This document shows positions 29,520 to 37,810 of a DNA stretch of 64,000 bases, piece by piece; position 1 is the stretch's first letter; the number at the start of each line of letters is the position of its first letter. The DNA lies in NCBI RefSeq assembly GCF_030295995.1, contig NZ_AP027365.1, forward strand, positions 1,892,066 through 1,956,065, read 5' to 3'. A program made the translations under genes and the position numbers. This DNA is from Thalassotalea hakodatensis (GTDB lineage Bacteria > Pseudomonadota > Gammaproteobacteria > Enterobacterales > Alteromonadaceae). The notes under the pieces are model-generated. The model did no database searches, was not told the DNA's origin, and saw only the letters and a program-made list of their open reading frames with translations.

Positions 29520-30653
29520 ATGCTGAGAAAAATGATCTTTTGGACGCATTTAGTGATAGGGCTTACAGTAGGTGTTGTGGTTTTTATCATGTCAGCTACA
29601 GGGGTTCTATTAACCTATGAAGCACAAATTAAAGAGTGGGATGATGCAAGACATAGTGTTAAACCGCAGGCTGGCCAACAACGCTTAAATACGGATCAAG
29701 TATTATCCATTATTCGCCAAAAACATCCGGATGAAAATCATCTCTATATTCATCAATTCAAGGAAAAAGAGCGTGCCATACCGGTTTGGGCGGGACCGAA
29801 TAGATATTTATTATCACCATATACGGGTGAAATCATTCTAAAGGGCGAAAGTTGGATTGTTGAAACCCTTCATTTCATTACTGATCTTCATCGCTGGCTA
29901 GCCCTTGAAGGAAGTAAGCAATCTATCGGTAAAGAAATTACCGCATATAGTAATTTGCTGTTTATTTTTCTTATTGTTACCGGCGCGTATTTATGGTTAC
30001 CACGCTACTTTAAATGGCGATTAATTAAGACACAATTATTTTTTAAAAAACAATTCAAAAGTCGACATGCTAAGTACTTTAATTGGCATCATGTGTTTGG
30101 TGTATGGGCAATTCTACCTTTATTTATAATTGTGACGACTGCTACTGTCTTCCATTTTCATTGGGCAAATGATTTACTTTATGGAGTGTATGGTGAAGAT
30201 GCGCCAGGCCCAAGAGAACGTCGAGTTCCGGTTGAACTCATTGATGGAAAGCAGTCATACGAAAATTTATTTACTGTCGCGAAGCAACACGCCATCGATA
30301 ACGGTGTAGGTGACTGGCACTCAATGTGGTTAGAGTTTGGTAGAGAAACGGGAAATACGCGCTTCTGGATTGATCCAAGCTTAGGTAATAGCTATGAACG
30401 TGCTTATGCACTGTTCTTAGATAACGATACTGCAGAGGTAATACGCGTAAAACGAGGACAAGATTGGTCAAAAGGCGATCAAGCATGGGGTGTGGTAAGG
30501 TTTTTACATACTGGTGAGTATTATGGCTTGATTGGCCAAACCATCGCGGGGTTAGCATCACTAGCTGCGTGTTTTCTTGTGTTTACAGGTTTAATTTTAT
30601 CTTGGCGCCGATTATTTAAGCCAATGAAGAGAAAGGCGTTAAAGAAAAGGTGA
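29520..30653 (+). CDS. PepSY-associated membrane protein, probable ferric-siderophore reductase-like
   Basis: 377 residues. Four membrane helices (about 10-32, 140-162, 195-217, 342-363) with PepSY-type domains between. It carries several His next to or within the helices (HFITDLHRWL, NWHHVFGVW, FHFHWAND, RFLHTGEYYG), which suggest haem or metal binding as in PepSY_TM inner-membrane proteins. Such genes usually lie next to iron-regulated TonB receptors and are thought to reduce or strip imported siderophores. The context here fits. Confidence 0.88.
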   Translation: MLRKMIFWTHLVIGLTVGVVVFIMSATGVLLTYEAQIKEWDDARHSVKPQAGQQRLNTDQVLSIIRQKHPDENHLYIHQFKEKERAIPVWAGPNRYLLSPYTGEIILKGESWIVETLHFITDLHRWLALEGSKQSIGKEITAYSNLLFIFLIVTGAYLWLPRYFKWRLIKTQLFFKKQFKSRHAKYFNWHHVFGVWAILPLFIIVTTATVFHFHWANDLLYGVYGEDAPGPRERRVPVELIDGKQSYENLFTVAKQHAIDNGVGDWHSMWLEFGRETGNTRFWIDPSLGNSYERAYALFLDNDTAEVIRVKRGQDWSKGDQAWGVVRFLHTGEYYGLIGQTIAGLASLAACFLVFTGLILSWRRLFKPMKRKALKKR

Positions 30654-30760
30654 TATTTAGAACGATTAATTAGAACAGTAATCATTATTAAACACAAAAA
30701 GTAGTTAAATGATAAAACGTTACAAACTTACCAGCTAAATAACGTTAAGCGATGCTTCTT

Positions 30761-31657
30761 TTAAGAAACATCGATAATTTCTATATTTTTTATATCGATC
30801 AAATTTGATGAAGAAATATCAACACCACTAAATTCATGTTCTTTTGCTGCTTGCGTTCTATCAATAGATAAATTTGAAAAGTCATAAAGACTATTGTCAG
30901 AAAGCTGAGAAGGGCTAATATTTTGTATGCTTTTAAACGTATTTTCTACTCGACCTGGAGATTCCTTATCCCATGTAGATAGCATTTTCTTGATTTTCTT
31001 TCTTTGTAAGTTTTCTTGAGAACCACAAAGATTGCAAGGAATGATAGGGTAATCATTAATTTCTGCTAGTGTTGCAATATCTTTTTCCCGACAATAGGCA
31101 AGCGGACGAATGATAATATTACGTTTATCATCACTGAGTAGTTTTGGTGGCATGGCTTTCAACTTTGCATTATTAAACATATTCATTAGCAACGTTTCGA
31201 CAATGTCATCCATGTGATGACCTAATGCAATTTTTGTCGCGCCAATGTTTTCGGCAAAACCATATAAGGAGCCTCTTCTAAGACGTGAGCATAAAGAGCA
31301 GGTGGTTTTTCCTTCTGGGATTTTTTGCTTTACCACTGAATAAGTGTCTTTATCGATAATATAGTAATCAATACCTTTTTGTTCTAAGTAAGCTGGTAAC
31401 ACATGTTCCGGGAAGCCCGGTTGCTTTTGATCAAGGTTTACAGCTACCACTTCAAAGTTTATCGGCGCAACTCGCTTTAAGTATAAAAGCGTATCAAGCA
31501 TTACGAAAGAATCTTTACCACCACTGATCGCAGCCATAATTACGTCGCCTTCTTCAATCATATTGAAATCAGCAATTGCCTTTCCTACTTTACTGCGTAG
31601 ACGTTTTTGCAGTTTGTTAGCTTCATAATTATCTTTTCGGGTATCAGTGTTTGTCAT
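30761..31657 (-). CDS. ttcA: tRNA 2-thiocytidine(32) synthetase
   Basis: 298 residues from ATG 31657; an upstream in-frame TTG at 31675 is less likely. The enzyme thiolates C32 of certain tRNAs using an Fe-S cluster and ATP. The PP-loop ISGGKDS is near residue 45; the Cys pairs [11 protein letters not shown] and CNLCGSQ hold the cluster and catalytic site; [15 protein letters not shown] is the family signature. The C-terminal tail after residue 255 is extended. In many relatives it lies near uspE and fnr; here a mobile island intervenes. Confidence 0.96.
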   Translation of the reverse strand: MTNTDTRKDNYEANKLQKRLRSKVGKAIADFNMIEEGDVIMAAISGGKDSFVMLDTLLYLKRVAPINFEVVAVNLDQKQPGFPEHVLPAYLEQKGIDYYIIDKDTYSVVKQKIPEGKTTCSLCSRLRRGSLYGFAENIGATKIALGHHMDDIVETLLMNMFNNAKLKAMPPKLLSDDKRNIIIRPLAYCREKDIATLAEINDYPIIPCNLCGSQENLQRKKIKKMLSTWDKESPGRVENTFKSIQNISPSQLSDNSLYDFSNLSIDRTQAAKEHEFSGVDISSSNLIDIKNIEIIDVS

Positions 31658-31985
31658 GTGTATTTGGCATCTCAAACGGAAATGGGCGCCATTATAAAGT
31701 GTCTATAAGATGATGATAAGTAAAAAATACAAGAATAGGCTTTAGCTTGATTCCAAAAGTCACGGAAAATACTTTAATTAATTGTTTTATTTACCGTATT
31801 ATACCAATTCGCACAAATATTCGGTCATTCAGCGAGAATTAAACGCTTTAGAGGCACGGCGTTGATTGCAGAGAATGGTTATTCAGGAGAACGTGCTCCT
31901 GCGTTCTCTAATAAGCTACATCCTTGTAGCGTCCTTTTCAAAATCAACAACACAGGCTATGAAGCGTTTAAACTCGCCCTTTGGG

Positions 31986-33262
31986 CTGACGGATCCCCAT
32001 TTTTATATAACTGAACATATTTGATAATAAGCTAAAAAGTTTTCTCGACTTTTCTGTAGATAGTGATTTTTAATTTTGTGGAGTCTATGCCGAATTACTT
32101 GCTTCGCCAATGTAAGAAACGATAGAACTCTGCGGTGTTTTATCGTATTAGCCTGAAACATTATTTGCCAATTGCGCTGCTCCGCTTCAAAGCCAACAAA
32201 CCAAAGTAATAGACTGGCTAAACATGCAATTAAGCACAAGGCACTCATTCGCCTTACGCCTTGTGTTTTACTAAACCGCCACGAAAAGCCATATTGTTGG
32301 CTTTTGTCATCGCGAAAGTTTTGCTCAATTTGCATCCTTTTACTGTACAACTTAATTACTTGATCACTAGTGAGTGTATTATCTGATGTTGCGAGTAACC
32401 ATGGCTCATGAGCATGCCGTCGATACATGCGAGTATCTTTAGTAAAACGGCTATTCCCTTTTCGTCCTTTGTATTTTCCTTTGTACAAATGGAGAAATGC
32501 ATCACATGCTGTTGGACTGTGTTGAGTAACCCTCGCTTTGCCAAGTCGAGTTGGTTGACAGCTCGCTCCCTGATGAAAGGCAGGGAGTTTTTCCCAAGTA
32601 TTTTTACCTTCTAACTTACATGTCATCGTGCCTCTGAGACGGCCAATAAAGTGCCATCCTAATGAACGGACTTTAGTATACCAAGGAGTAAGAAAACCAC
32701 CATCTGACAAAATATAAACGGACCGGTGTTCACCAATAACTTGAAGGAGGTTGTCTAAAAATCTGGCATTGGTTTCTGGCGTATCAAAATCTTTTAATTC
32801 AACAACCATGTTGTAAAGCACTAAAGAACGGCCGTCAACGAGTAAACTCGCTCTAAGCAGGTGGTAATCTGAACGACAACAACCACTCCAGTCCACTGCA
32901 ATGGCTAAATAAGGCAAGTTGCTAATGATTGGTTTGGCCAACGAAGCGTATATTTCAACTTGTTGGTTAAACAAATGCTCGTTATTAAGAAAACGATCAA
33001 CCCTTTTTATTTTATGCTTAATGTTCGCACGCCCAGCTAAGTAACGCCCCAAACTTGTTAAGGTTAATCTATCAGACGCTATAAGTGCTTCAGAGCATGC
33101 TTTAAGTGTCTTCATTCTCGCTTGATTGAAATTCGATAAGGACTTATCAAAGAAGTTATGGCAAAGTAAGGATTCAGGCATAGCATTTTACTCTTATTTT
33201 TGTTTTGACGAACTAATAAGATCATAAAATGTTGTGCCTGTCATTTTTTGGGGATTCGTCAG
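31986..33262. mobile_element. IS4-family insertion sequence, 1277 bp
   Basis: Terminal inverted repeats ctgacggatcccca (left) and, on the other strand, ctgacgaatcccca (right), 13 of 14 matching. The element is flanked by a perfect 9-bp target duplication ccctttggg (31977-31985 and 33263-33271). It carries one intact transposase gene on the minus strand. Intact ends, duplication and frame suggest recent insertion. Confidence 0.88.
32003..33181 (-). CDS. IS4-family transposase
   Basis: 392-residue DDE transposase. The acidic residues are placed in AIAVDWSG (first Asp), YILSDGGF (second Asp), and the YREK block YSKRMQIEQNFRDDK, which has the exact Y-(2)-R-(3)-E-(6)-K spacing of IS4-family enzymes and the catalytic Glu. 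The frame is complete with no stops or shifts, so the element may be active. It fills the IS from near one end to the other. Confidence 0.95.
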   Translation of the reverse strand: MPESLLCHNFFDKSLSNFNQARMKTLKACSEALIASDRLTLTSLGRYLAGRANIKHKIKRVDRFLNNEHLFNQQVEIYASLAKPIISNLPYLAIAVDWSGCCRSDYHLLRASLLVDGRSLVLYNMVVELKDFDTPETNARFLDNLLQVIGEHRSVYILSDGGFLTPWYTKVRSLGWHFIGRLRGTMTCKLEGKNTWEKLPAFHQGASCQPTRLGKARVTQHSPTACDAFLHLYKGKYKGRKGNSRFTKDTRMYRRHAHEPWLLATSDNTLTSDQVIKLYSKRMQIEQNFRDDKSQQYGFSWRFSKTQGVRRMSALCLIACLASLLLWFVGFEAEQRNWQIMFQANTIKHRRVLSFLTLAKQVIRHRLHKIKNHYLQKSRENFLAYYQICSVI

Positions 33263-33488
33263 CCCTTTGGGAGCGTGTTAGAGGCGCGATAATTGCGCAA
33301 AACGTATTTGATGTAGAACAACTATACCTGCACACGTTTCGCTTATTCTCCCACCTCTGACATCGCTCTGAACTGACTTAATCTTTATGCGAATTAATGG
33401 AATGGACTCTCTCCACTCCCCATCGGCGTCATAATGCGCCATAGTAGTTAGGGGTAAGTTTTCGCATAAACAAAGTAGAGAGAGTCAC

Positions 33489-34502
33489 ATGAATAAAGTA
33501 ACAATAGGTTTAGATATCGCCAAGAACATTTTTCATTTAGTTTGGTTATCAAACATGGGAAAGGTGCTCAAAAAGAAAAAGCTGAAACGTGCGAATATTA
33601 AAGCGTACTTTGCTAATTTAGAGTCTTCGATTGTTGTTATGGAAGCCTGTGGCTCCACTAATTACTGGGCGCAAACTATAAAAAGTTACGGTCATGAAGT
33701 TAAAGTCATTGCACCGCAATATGTTGTTCCTTATCGAAAAGGTAATAAAAATGACTTTAATGATGCGGAGGCGATAGCTGAAGCATCACAACGCGTGAAT
33801 ATGCGCTTTGTTCCGATAAAAAATGTAGAGCAGCAAGATATTCAACTTTTACATCGAATCAGAGAACGACGAATAAAATTTAGAACCGCATTAATCAATC
33901 AAACTCGAGGGTTATTAGCTGAGTACGGTATAAGTATCGCTCAAGGGGCAAATCAAGTGAGAAAAGCTGTACCTGATATTTTAGAAGATGCAGAGAATAA
34001 ACTCACCGTGTTATCACGCAGACATATATCCAATTTGTATGACGAATTAACTGGACTCGATGAGCAAATCAAGGCATTAGACAAAGAGCTAAGTACACTT
34101 AGTAAGACAAAGAAAGTATGCGAAAGATTAAAAACAATGACAGGGATAGGCGCTATCATCGCAACGGCTTTTTATAGCGCAGTTGGTGATGGAAAAGCGT
34201 TTAAAAATGGCCGTCATGTTGCTGCATGGCTTGGTTTAGTGGCCAAACAGCATACAACGGGAGACAACCCAAACTTAAAAGGCATTAGTAAACGAGGGAA
34301 TACTTATTTACGAACCCAACTCATTAACGGTGCCAGGGCTGCATTAGTAAAAGCAGGGAATAAAACCGATAAAGTGAGTCAGTGGGCGAGTAGTCTACGT
34401 GAACGACTGCCGTTTAATAAAGCGGTAGTGGCCTTAGCCAATAAGATGGCAAGAATGGCATGGGCTATGGTTGTTAAGGAAGAAGATTATAAGTTTGCTT
34501 AA
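33489..34502 (+). CDS. IS110-family transposase (DEDD recombinase)
   Basis: 337 residues. The N-terminal RuvC-like DEDD domain has TIGLDIAKN (Asp 9), VMEACGS (Glu) and NDFNDAEAIAEA (Asp pair). The C-terminal Tnp20 domain has MTGIGAIIATAFYSAVGDGKAFKNGRHVAAWLGL and KGISKRGNTYLRTQLI, which includes the conserved catalytic Ser. A coiled region lies between (about 140-205). The frame is intact. Such enzymes insert through RNA-guided recombination at specific sites. Confidence 0.95.
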   Translation: MNKVTIGLDIAKNIFHLVWLSNMGKVLKKKKLKRANIKAYFANLESSIVVMEACGSTNYWAQTIKSYGHEVKVIAPQYVVPYRKGNKNDFNDAEAIAEASQRVNMRFVPIKNVEQQDIQLLHRIRERRIKFRTALINQTRGLLAEYGISIAQGANQVRKAVPDILEDAENKLTVLSRRHISNLYDELTGLDEQIKALDKELSTLSKTKKVCERLKTMTGIGAIIATAFYSAVGDGKAFKNGRHVAAWLGLVAKQHTTGDNPNLKGISKRGNTYLRTQLINGARAALVKAGNKTDKVSQWASSLRERLPFNKAVVALANKMARMAWAMVVKEEDYKFA

Positions 34503-34752
34503 AGCAAACAATCACAGATAAAACGGAATAACATTCAAAAGCAAAAATTGCAAAGATAGATATTGACGGAAAACGGTTCAGAGCCGCTCTATTAAAACCT
34601 GATAATACCAAGGGCTGTTAGAAGCCGTCGAGATTGATAAGGTAATAGGGGCGGATATCCATCAGGGCTAGAGCGGATAAATCCGCTCATAAAAAAGCCG
34701 AATATATGGCAGCAATGAACTTTGAAACCCTATCAATTACTATCTTGCAATC
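34503..34752 (+). ncRNA. Candidate seekRNA/bridge RNA region of the IS110 element
   Basis: 250 bases of non-coding DNA between the transposase and the right inverted repeat. It holds several hairpins, including gagcggat-aa-atccgctc (34671-34688) and ggct-gttag-aagcc. At 34604-34611 it reads AATACCAA, the exact complement of TTGGTATT at the deduced insertion site; a shorter CGAAT, shared with the left half of the site, occurs near 34698. Exact RNA ends cannot be told by eye. Confidence 0.45.
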
Positions 34753-34815
34753 GGAGAGAGTCCATATAGGTATTAAAGCGTTAGAGCTAATGAATATTGT
34801 TTATTATTGTTATTA

Positions 34816-34856
34816 TTTAACGATAAGAAGGCCTACAAACATAAGCCTTCGTTAAA
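34816..34856 (-). terminator. Possible uspE terminator
   Basis: Composite stem: tttaac/gttaaa outside and gaaggc/gccttc inside, with a bulge, just after the uspE stop; followed by AT-rich sequence rather than a clean T run. Confidence 0.4.
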
Positions 34857-34893
34857 TAGTTATTTGCTCAATAACAATGAAATTTTGGATAGA

Positions 34894-35823
34894 TTAATCT
34901 TGTAAAGGGGATTTGTATCCTTCAGGTTTTAAAGCTAATACATCACAATTTAATCGGTCAATAACATGCTCAGCAGTATTTCCAATTAACGCAGCAGAAA
35001 TTCCCGTTCTCCCTATTGTTCCTAAAACGACGAGTTCTGCATCAAGTTGTTGAGAGACTTCTTCAATCACATCTTCTGGTAACCCTTCTCTTACATGGGT
35101 ATTTTCAGTTGAAATACTGTATTTAGTCGCGTGATTTTGCATGGCTTGTTGATGATGTTGTCGCATTGAATCATTGTATTCGTTGGCGTTAAATTCAGGA
35201 ATTTCAATTGCAATGTTTACCGGTGTTCCTGGGTATGAATTCACTAAATGCACATTACCTTGGATGATATTGCCAAGTAGAACAGCCTCTTGAGTGATTA
35301 TATCATTTAACGAGGTATGCTCTGACTCGTCACTACCCACATTAACTGACGCAACAATATTACCATTTGCAGGCCAACTATGATCTTTCACCAACAAAAC
35401 AGGACAAGGGCATTTTCTTAAAATATGCCAATCAGTAGGTGTAAAGATAACGGACTTCAACTTGTCATGCTCATGGGTACCTTTGATGACAATATCAACG
35501 TTGTGATGAATCGCTTGTTCAATAATGGGTTCGAATGGTCTGTTGTGCCATACAACTTGGTGGTTGATTGTTAGGCCTTGATGGTTTTCTTGGGCGATAA
35601 TATTTTCAAGCCATGTTTTACGGTCATCAATTAATGATTGACGCATTGCTTCGCGCTCATCACTTGATAGCATGGTAGTCATTTCATAAGAAAAATCATA
35701 AATAGACAGAAACGCGACAATATTGCCCTGTGTTTTATGAGCAAGTTCTATTGCACGTTTTAGTGCTTTTTGCTCTTCAGTAGTAGGATCTATGACTGCT
35801 AAAATCTTTTGATATTTTTCCAT
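34894..35823 (-). CDS. uspE: Universal stress protein E
   Basis: 309 residues from ATG 35823, with ribosome site GGAGT 8 bases upstream. Two tandem Usp domains (about 1-150 and 155-305). It aligns closely with E. coli UspE, e.g. IYDFSYEMTTMLSSDEREAMRQ, WHNRPFEPII, FTPTDWHILRKCPCPVLLVKD and VVLGTIGRTGISAALIGNTAEHVIDRLNCD. Cytosolic stress protein of unclear biochemistry. Downstream of fnr on the same strand, as in enterics and shewanellae, but with a 248-bp palindrome and an FNR-like site between. Confidence 0.97.
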   Translation of the reverse strand: MEKYQKILAVIDPTTEEQKALKRAIELAHKTQGNIVAFLSIYDFSYEMTTMLSSDEREAMRQSLIDDRKTWLENIIAQENHQGLTINHQVVWHNRPFEPIIEQAIHHNVDIVIKGTHEHDKLKSVIFTPTDWHILRKCPCPVLLVKDHSWPANGNIVASVNVGSDESEHTSLNDIITQEAVLLGNIIQGNVHLVNSYPGTPVNIAIEIPEFNANEYNDSMRQHHQQAMQNHATKYSISTENTHVREGLPEDVIEEVSQQLDAELVVLGTIGRTGISAALIGNTAEHVIDRLNCDVLALKPEGYKSPLQD

Positions 35824-35865
35824 TGTTGACTCCAAAATAGTGTCTTTAATGATTAATTATAGTTA

Positions 35866-36113
35866 GGGTCTGTTGATTTTTCTCGTTTATTTTTGCAGCC
35901 GTTTACGGGTATTTAGATAAGGCATTGCGATTAATGTGTGGTTATTCCTCATGAAAAAGCAATAACGCAGTATACATATCAAAAAACGCTGCCTTTAGGC
36001 TAAACCAAACGCTATCTCTTTATCATTGTTCGCCATTTACATGGAATAACCACACAACATTGCTAGCGCCTTGAACAAAAAGGGTTAGTTAATCTCGAAA
36101 ATTCGACAGACCC
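35866..36113. repeat. 248-bp MITE-like imperfect palindrome between fnr and uspE
   Basis: The outer ends GGGTCTGTTGA (35866 onward) and, on the other strand, GGGTCTGTCGA (ending 36113) are inverted, and inside lies a perfect 14-bp pair TGTGTGGTTATTCC (35935-35948) with its complement at 36043-36056. The flanks of the inner pair are also partly complementary. No reading frame. No clear target duplication. Confidence 0.65.
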
Positions 36114-36130
36114 AGTATAGAGTGAAGCGC

Positions 36131-36155
36131 ATTATAATTTGTTGTTTTAAATCAA
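36131..36155 (-). promoter_or_regulatory. Putative FNR-box promoter of uspE
   Basis: TTGTTTTAAATCAA (36142-36155) matches 9 of 10 fixed bases of the FNR site TTGATNNNNATCAA. On the minus strand a TATAAT lies at 36136-36131. The nearest downstream gene on that strand is uspE, about 300 bases away across the 248-bp palindrome. Confidence 0.5.
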
Positions 36156-36184
36156 AGATAAAGTAAACAGTAACGTGTACATAT

Positions 36185-36904
36185 TTATAGTGCAGCACAC
36201 GCATTTAACTTGTCAATATCAACGATAGTGATCAACTTGCCGTTAACGACAATAAGATTATTTTTATGAAAACGATTGAGCAATCGGCTGATAGTTTCAA
36301 CGGTTAAGCCAATATAATTACCGATATCGCTTCTCGTCATTGTTAGTCTAAACTCTGTGGGTGATAAGTTACGTTCTTGATATCGCTTACTTAAACTTGA
36401 AAGAAAAGTGGCTAAACGTTGTTCAGCATTTTTTCGGTTTAATAACGTTAACATTGCCTGATCTGTTTTTATTTCAGAACTCATCATGCGTAATATTTGT
36501 TTTTTCAATTTTGGCATCGAATTAGACAAAGAGTCTAAGGTTTTGTAAGGAATTTCACAGACCATTGAGGTTTCTAATGCCGTAGCAAAACTTGAGTGCT
36601 CAGATAACGCGATAGCTTCAAATCCAAGTAAGTCACCGGCTAAATGAAACCCGGTAATTTGTGCTTCACCATTTTCATTAATGGTAAATGTTTTAAATGT
36701 ACCTGAACGGACAGCATACAACGACGTCATTTTATCGCCATCATGAAATAATTGTTCGCCTTTATGAATAGGGCGTTTACGATTGATGATATTATCTAAT
36801 GTTTGCAACTCTTGTTCGTTTAACGAAAAGGGTAGGCAAAGTTCACTCAAACTACAGCTTTGACAATGTATGTGCTGTTGACCGGGGCAATGTTGATTAT
36901 TCAT
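36185..36904 (-). CDS. fnr: FNR/EtrA oxygen-responsive regulator
   Basis: 239 residues. Global regulator of anaerobic and microaerobic genes. The four oxygen-sensing [4Fe-4S] ligands are present: C14, C17, C23 near the N-terminus and C116 in SMVCEIPY. A cyclic-nucleotide-like domain (about 40-140) and dimer helix lead to the helix-turn-helix with [18 protein letters not shown], the E-xx-SR recognition pattern that reads TTGAT half-sites. It lies downstream of the cbb3 maturation genes, a frequent pairing. Confidence 0.97.
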   Translation of the reverse strand: MNNQHCPGQQHIHCQSCSLSELCLPFSLNEQELQTLDNIINRKRPIHKGEQLFHDGDKMTSLYAVRSGTFKTFTINENGEAQITGFHLAGDLLGFEAIALSEHSSFATALETSMVCEIPYKTLDSLSNSMPKLKKQILRMMSSEIKTDQAMLTLLNRKNAEQRLATFLSSLSKRYQERNLSPTEFRLTMTRSDIGNYIGLTVETISRLLNRFHKNNLIVVNGKLITIVDIDKLNACAAL

Positions 36905-36938
36905 AACGTTCCTACATTAGACAATTGACTGCATAGTA

Positions 36939-37607
36939 TTAAAACAAGAGTTGGTATGCAACGTTAAGTGTAAATATGCCATAACAAATTAAACCTAACG
37001 CAATTAAACGACGAATCCACAATTTTTTAAACAAAACGGTGATTGTTTGAAAGCCTAACGAAACGGTTAACAATGCTGGAAGGGTACCGACGCCGAAGAA
37101 AAACATAATGGCCATACCGTCTATTGCATTGCCTGCAGCAATTGACCAGGTTAATGTCGAATAAATTAAACCACAGGGAAGCCAGCCCCAGAGCATGCCT
37201 AATCCTAAAGCTTTGGGTGTAGAATCAATTGGCAGTAAATGTTTAGAAATAGGTTGAAGTTTCTGCCAAAGAGTACGGCCTAATTTCTCAACGCGATTAA
37301 GCCAAAATAACCATTGCCCTATGTATAGACCTAATAAAATAAGGAAAAAACCAGCGATAAATTTTAGGGATATCACAGGTAACCCTAAGGCTTTAATACC
37401 AAGTGAGCCGGTAAAGCCTGCAATTAACCCGAGAAATGAATAGGTGAAAATTCTTCCTATGTTGTAAGCGGCAACAAAATAAAAAGATTTCCTACTGTGC
37501 TGTTTAACAGCAGCGGTTAACATAGACGATATACCACCGCACATGCCAATACAGTGTCCAGCACCAAGTATGCCAATGAGAAACGCTGAAAAATAATCAA
37601 GAGTCAT
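36939..37607 (-). CDS. TauE/SafE-like membrane protein of the cco cluster
   Basis: 222 residues with about six membrane helices. The N-terminal motif GILGAGHCIGMCGGISSML and the later LWGWLPCGLIYSTL form the double Cys-containing pattern of the sulfite-exporter-like proteins found beside ccoS in gammaproteobacteria. These may help copper handling for cbb3 oxidase, but the role is not settled. It overlaps ccoS by 11 bases and is followed after 34 bases by fnr. Confidence 0.9.
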   Translation of the reverse strand: MTLDYFSAFLIGILGAGHCIGMCGGISSMLTAAVKQHSRKSFYFVAAYNIGRIFTYSFLGLIAGFTGSLGIKALGLPVISLKFIAGFFLILLGLYIGQWLFWLNRVEKLGRTLWQKLQPISKHLLPIDSTPKALGLGMLWGWLPCGLIYSTLTWSIAAGNAIDGMAIMFFFGVGTLPALLTVSLGFQTITVLFKKLWIRRLIALGLICYGIFTLNVAYQLLF

Positions 37608-37800
37608 TTTGAGATGTTTCTTGTTTATCTTTACTTTTACTGTTTTCTACGGTGTTATTTTTGTCATCTTCAAAAAGAATACTTAATCCTTGTTTTTCTA
37701 GGTCGTCGAACTGATCAGACTTTACTGCCCAAAAGAATAGGTAAATACCTAGTGCTGTTAATAAAATAGCGATAGGGATAAGTACGTAAATAACACTCAT
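37597..37800 (-). CDS. ccoS: Cbb3 oxidase maturation protein CcoS
   Basis: 67 residues: one membrane helix (about 5-25) with the typical MSVIYVLIPIAILLTALGIYLFFWAVKSDQFDDLE start, and a polar tail. In relatives it is needed to insert haem and copper into cbb3-type cytochrome c oxidase. The tail is longer and more charged than in short CcoS proteins. Tightly packed between ccoI (10 bases) and the TauE-like gene (overlap). Confidence 0.93.
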   Translation of the reverse strand: MSVIYVLIPIAILLTALGIYLFFWAVKSDQFDDLEKQGLSILFEDDKNNTVENSKSKDKQETSQNDS

Positions 37801-37810
37801 AAGCTTTGGT

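Larger units (their letters stand above)
33396..34768. mobile_element. IS110-family (IS1111-type) insertion sequence
   Basis: Perfect 13-bp subterminal inverted repeats atggactctctcc (33402-33414) and ggagagagtccat (34753-34765). Ends are placed by rejoining the MITE repeat it interrupts: six bases outside the left repeat and three outside the right. There is no target duplication, as expected for the family. The 94-base left non-coding part is short and the 266-base right part is long, matching IS1111-type elements that encode a guide (seekRNA/bridge RNA) downstream of the transposase. Confidence 0.8.
31801..34773. mobile_element. Nested island: about 314-bp MITE carrying an IS4-family and an IS110-family element
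   Basis: The MITE left end at 31801-31821 begins ATACCAATTCGCA. Its right end is split: 33380-33395 (aatctttatgcgaatt) and 34769-34773 (ggtat). Joining the two halves restores an inverted repeat with 19 of 21 matches to the left end. Removing the IS4 element with one 9-bp target copy, and the IS110 element, leaves about 314 bp. The MITE interior contains tatgaagcgtttaaact and cacggcgttgattgcagag, with no coding sense that I recognise. The IS4 and IS110 elements entered the MITE later; their relative order is not shown. Confidence 0.75.

Noticed and set aside
34671-34688. Hairpin gagcggat/atccgctc in the IS110 element as a terminator
   Set aside because: It is followed by ATAAAAAAG on the plus strand and no T run on the minus strand; more likely part of the element RNA.
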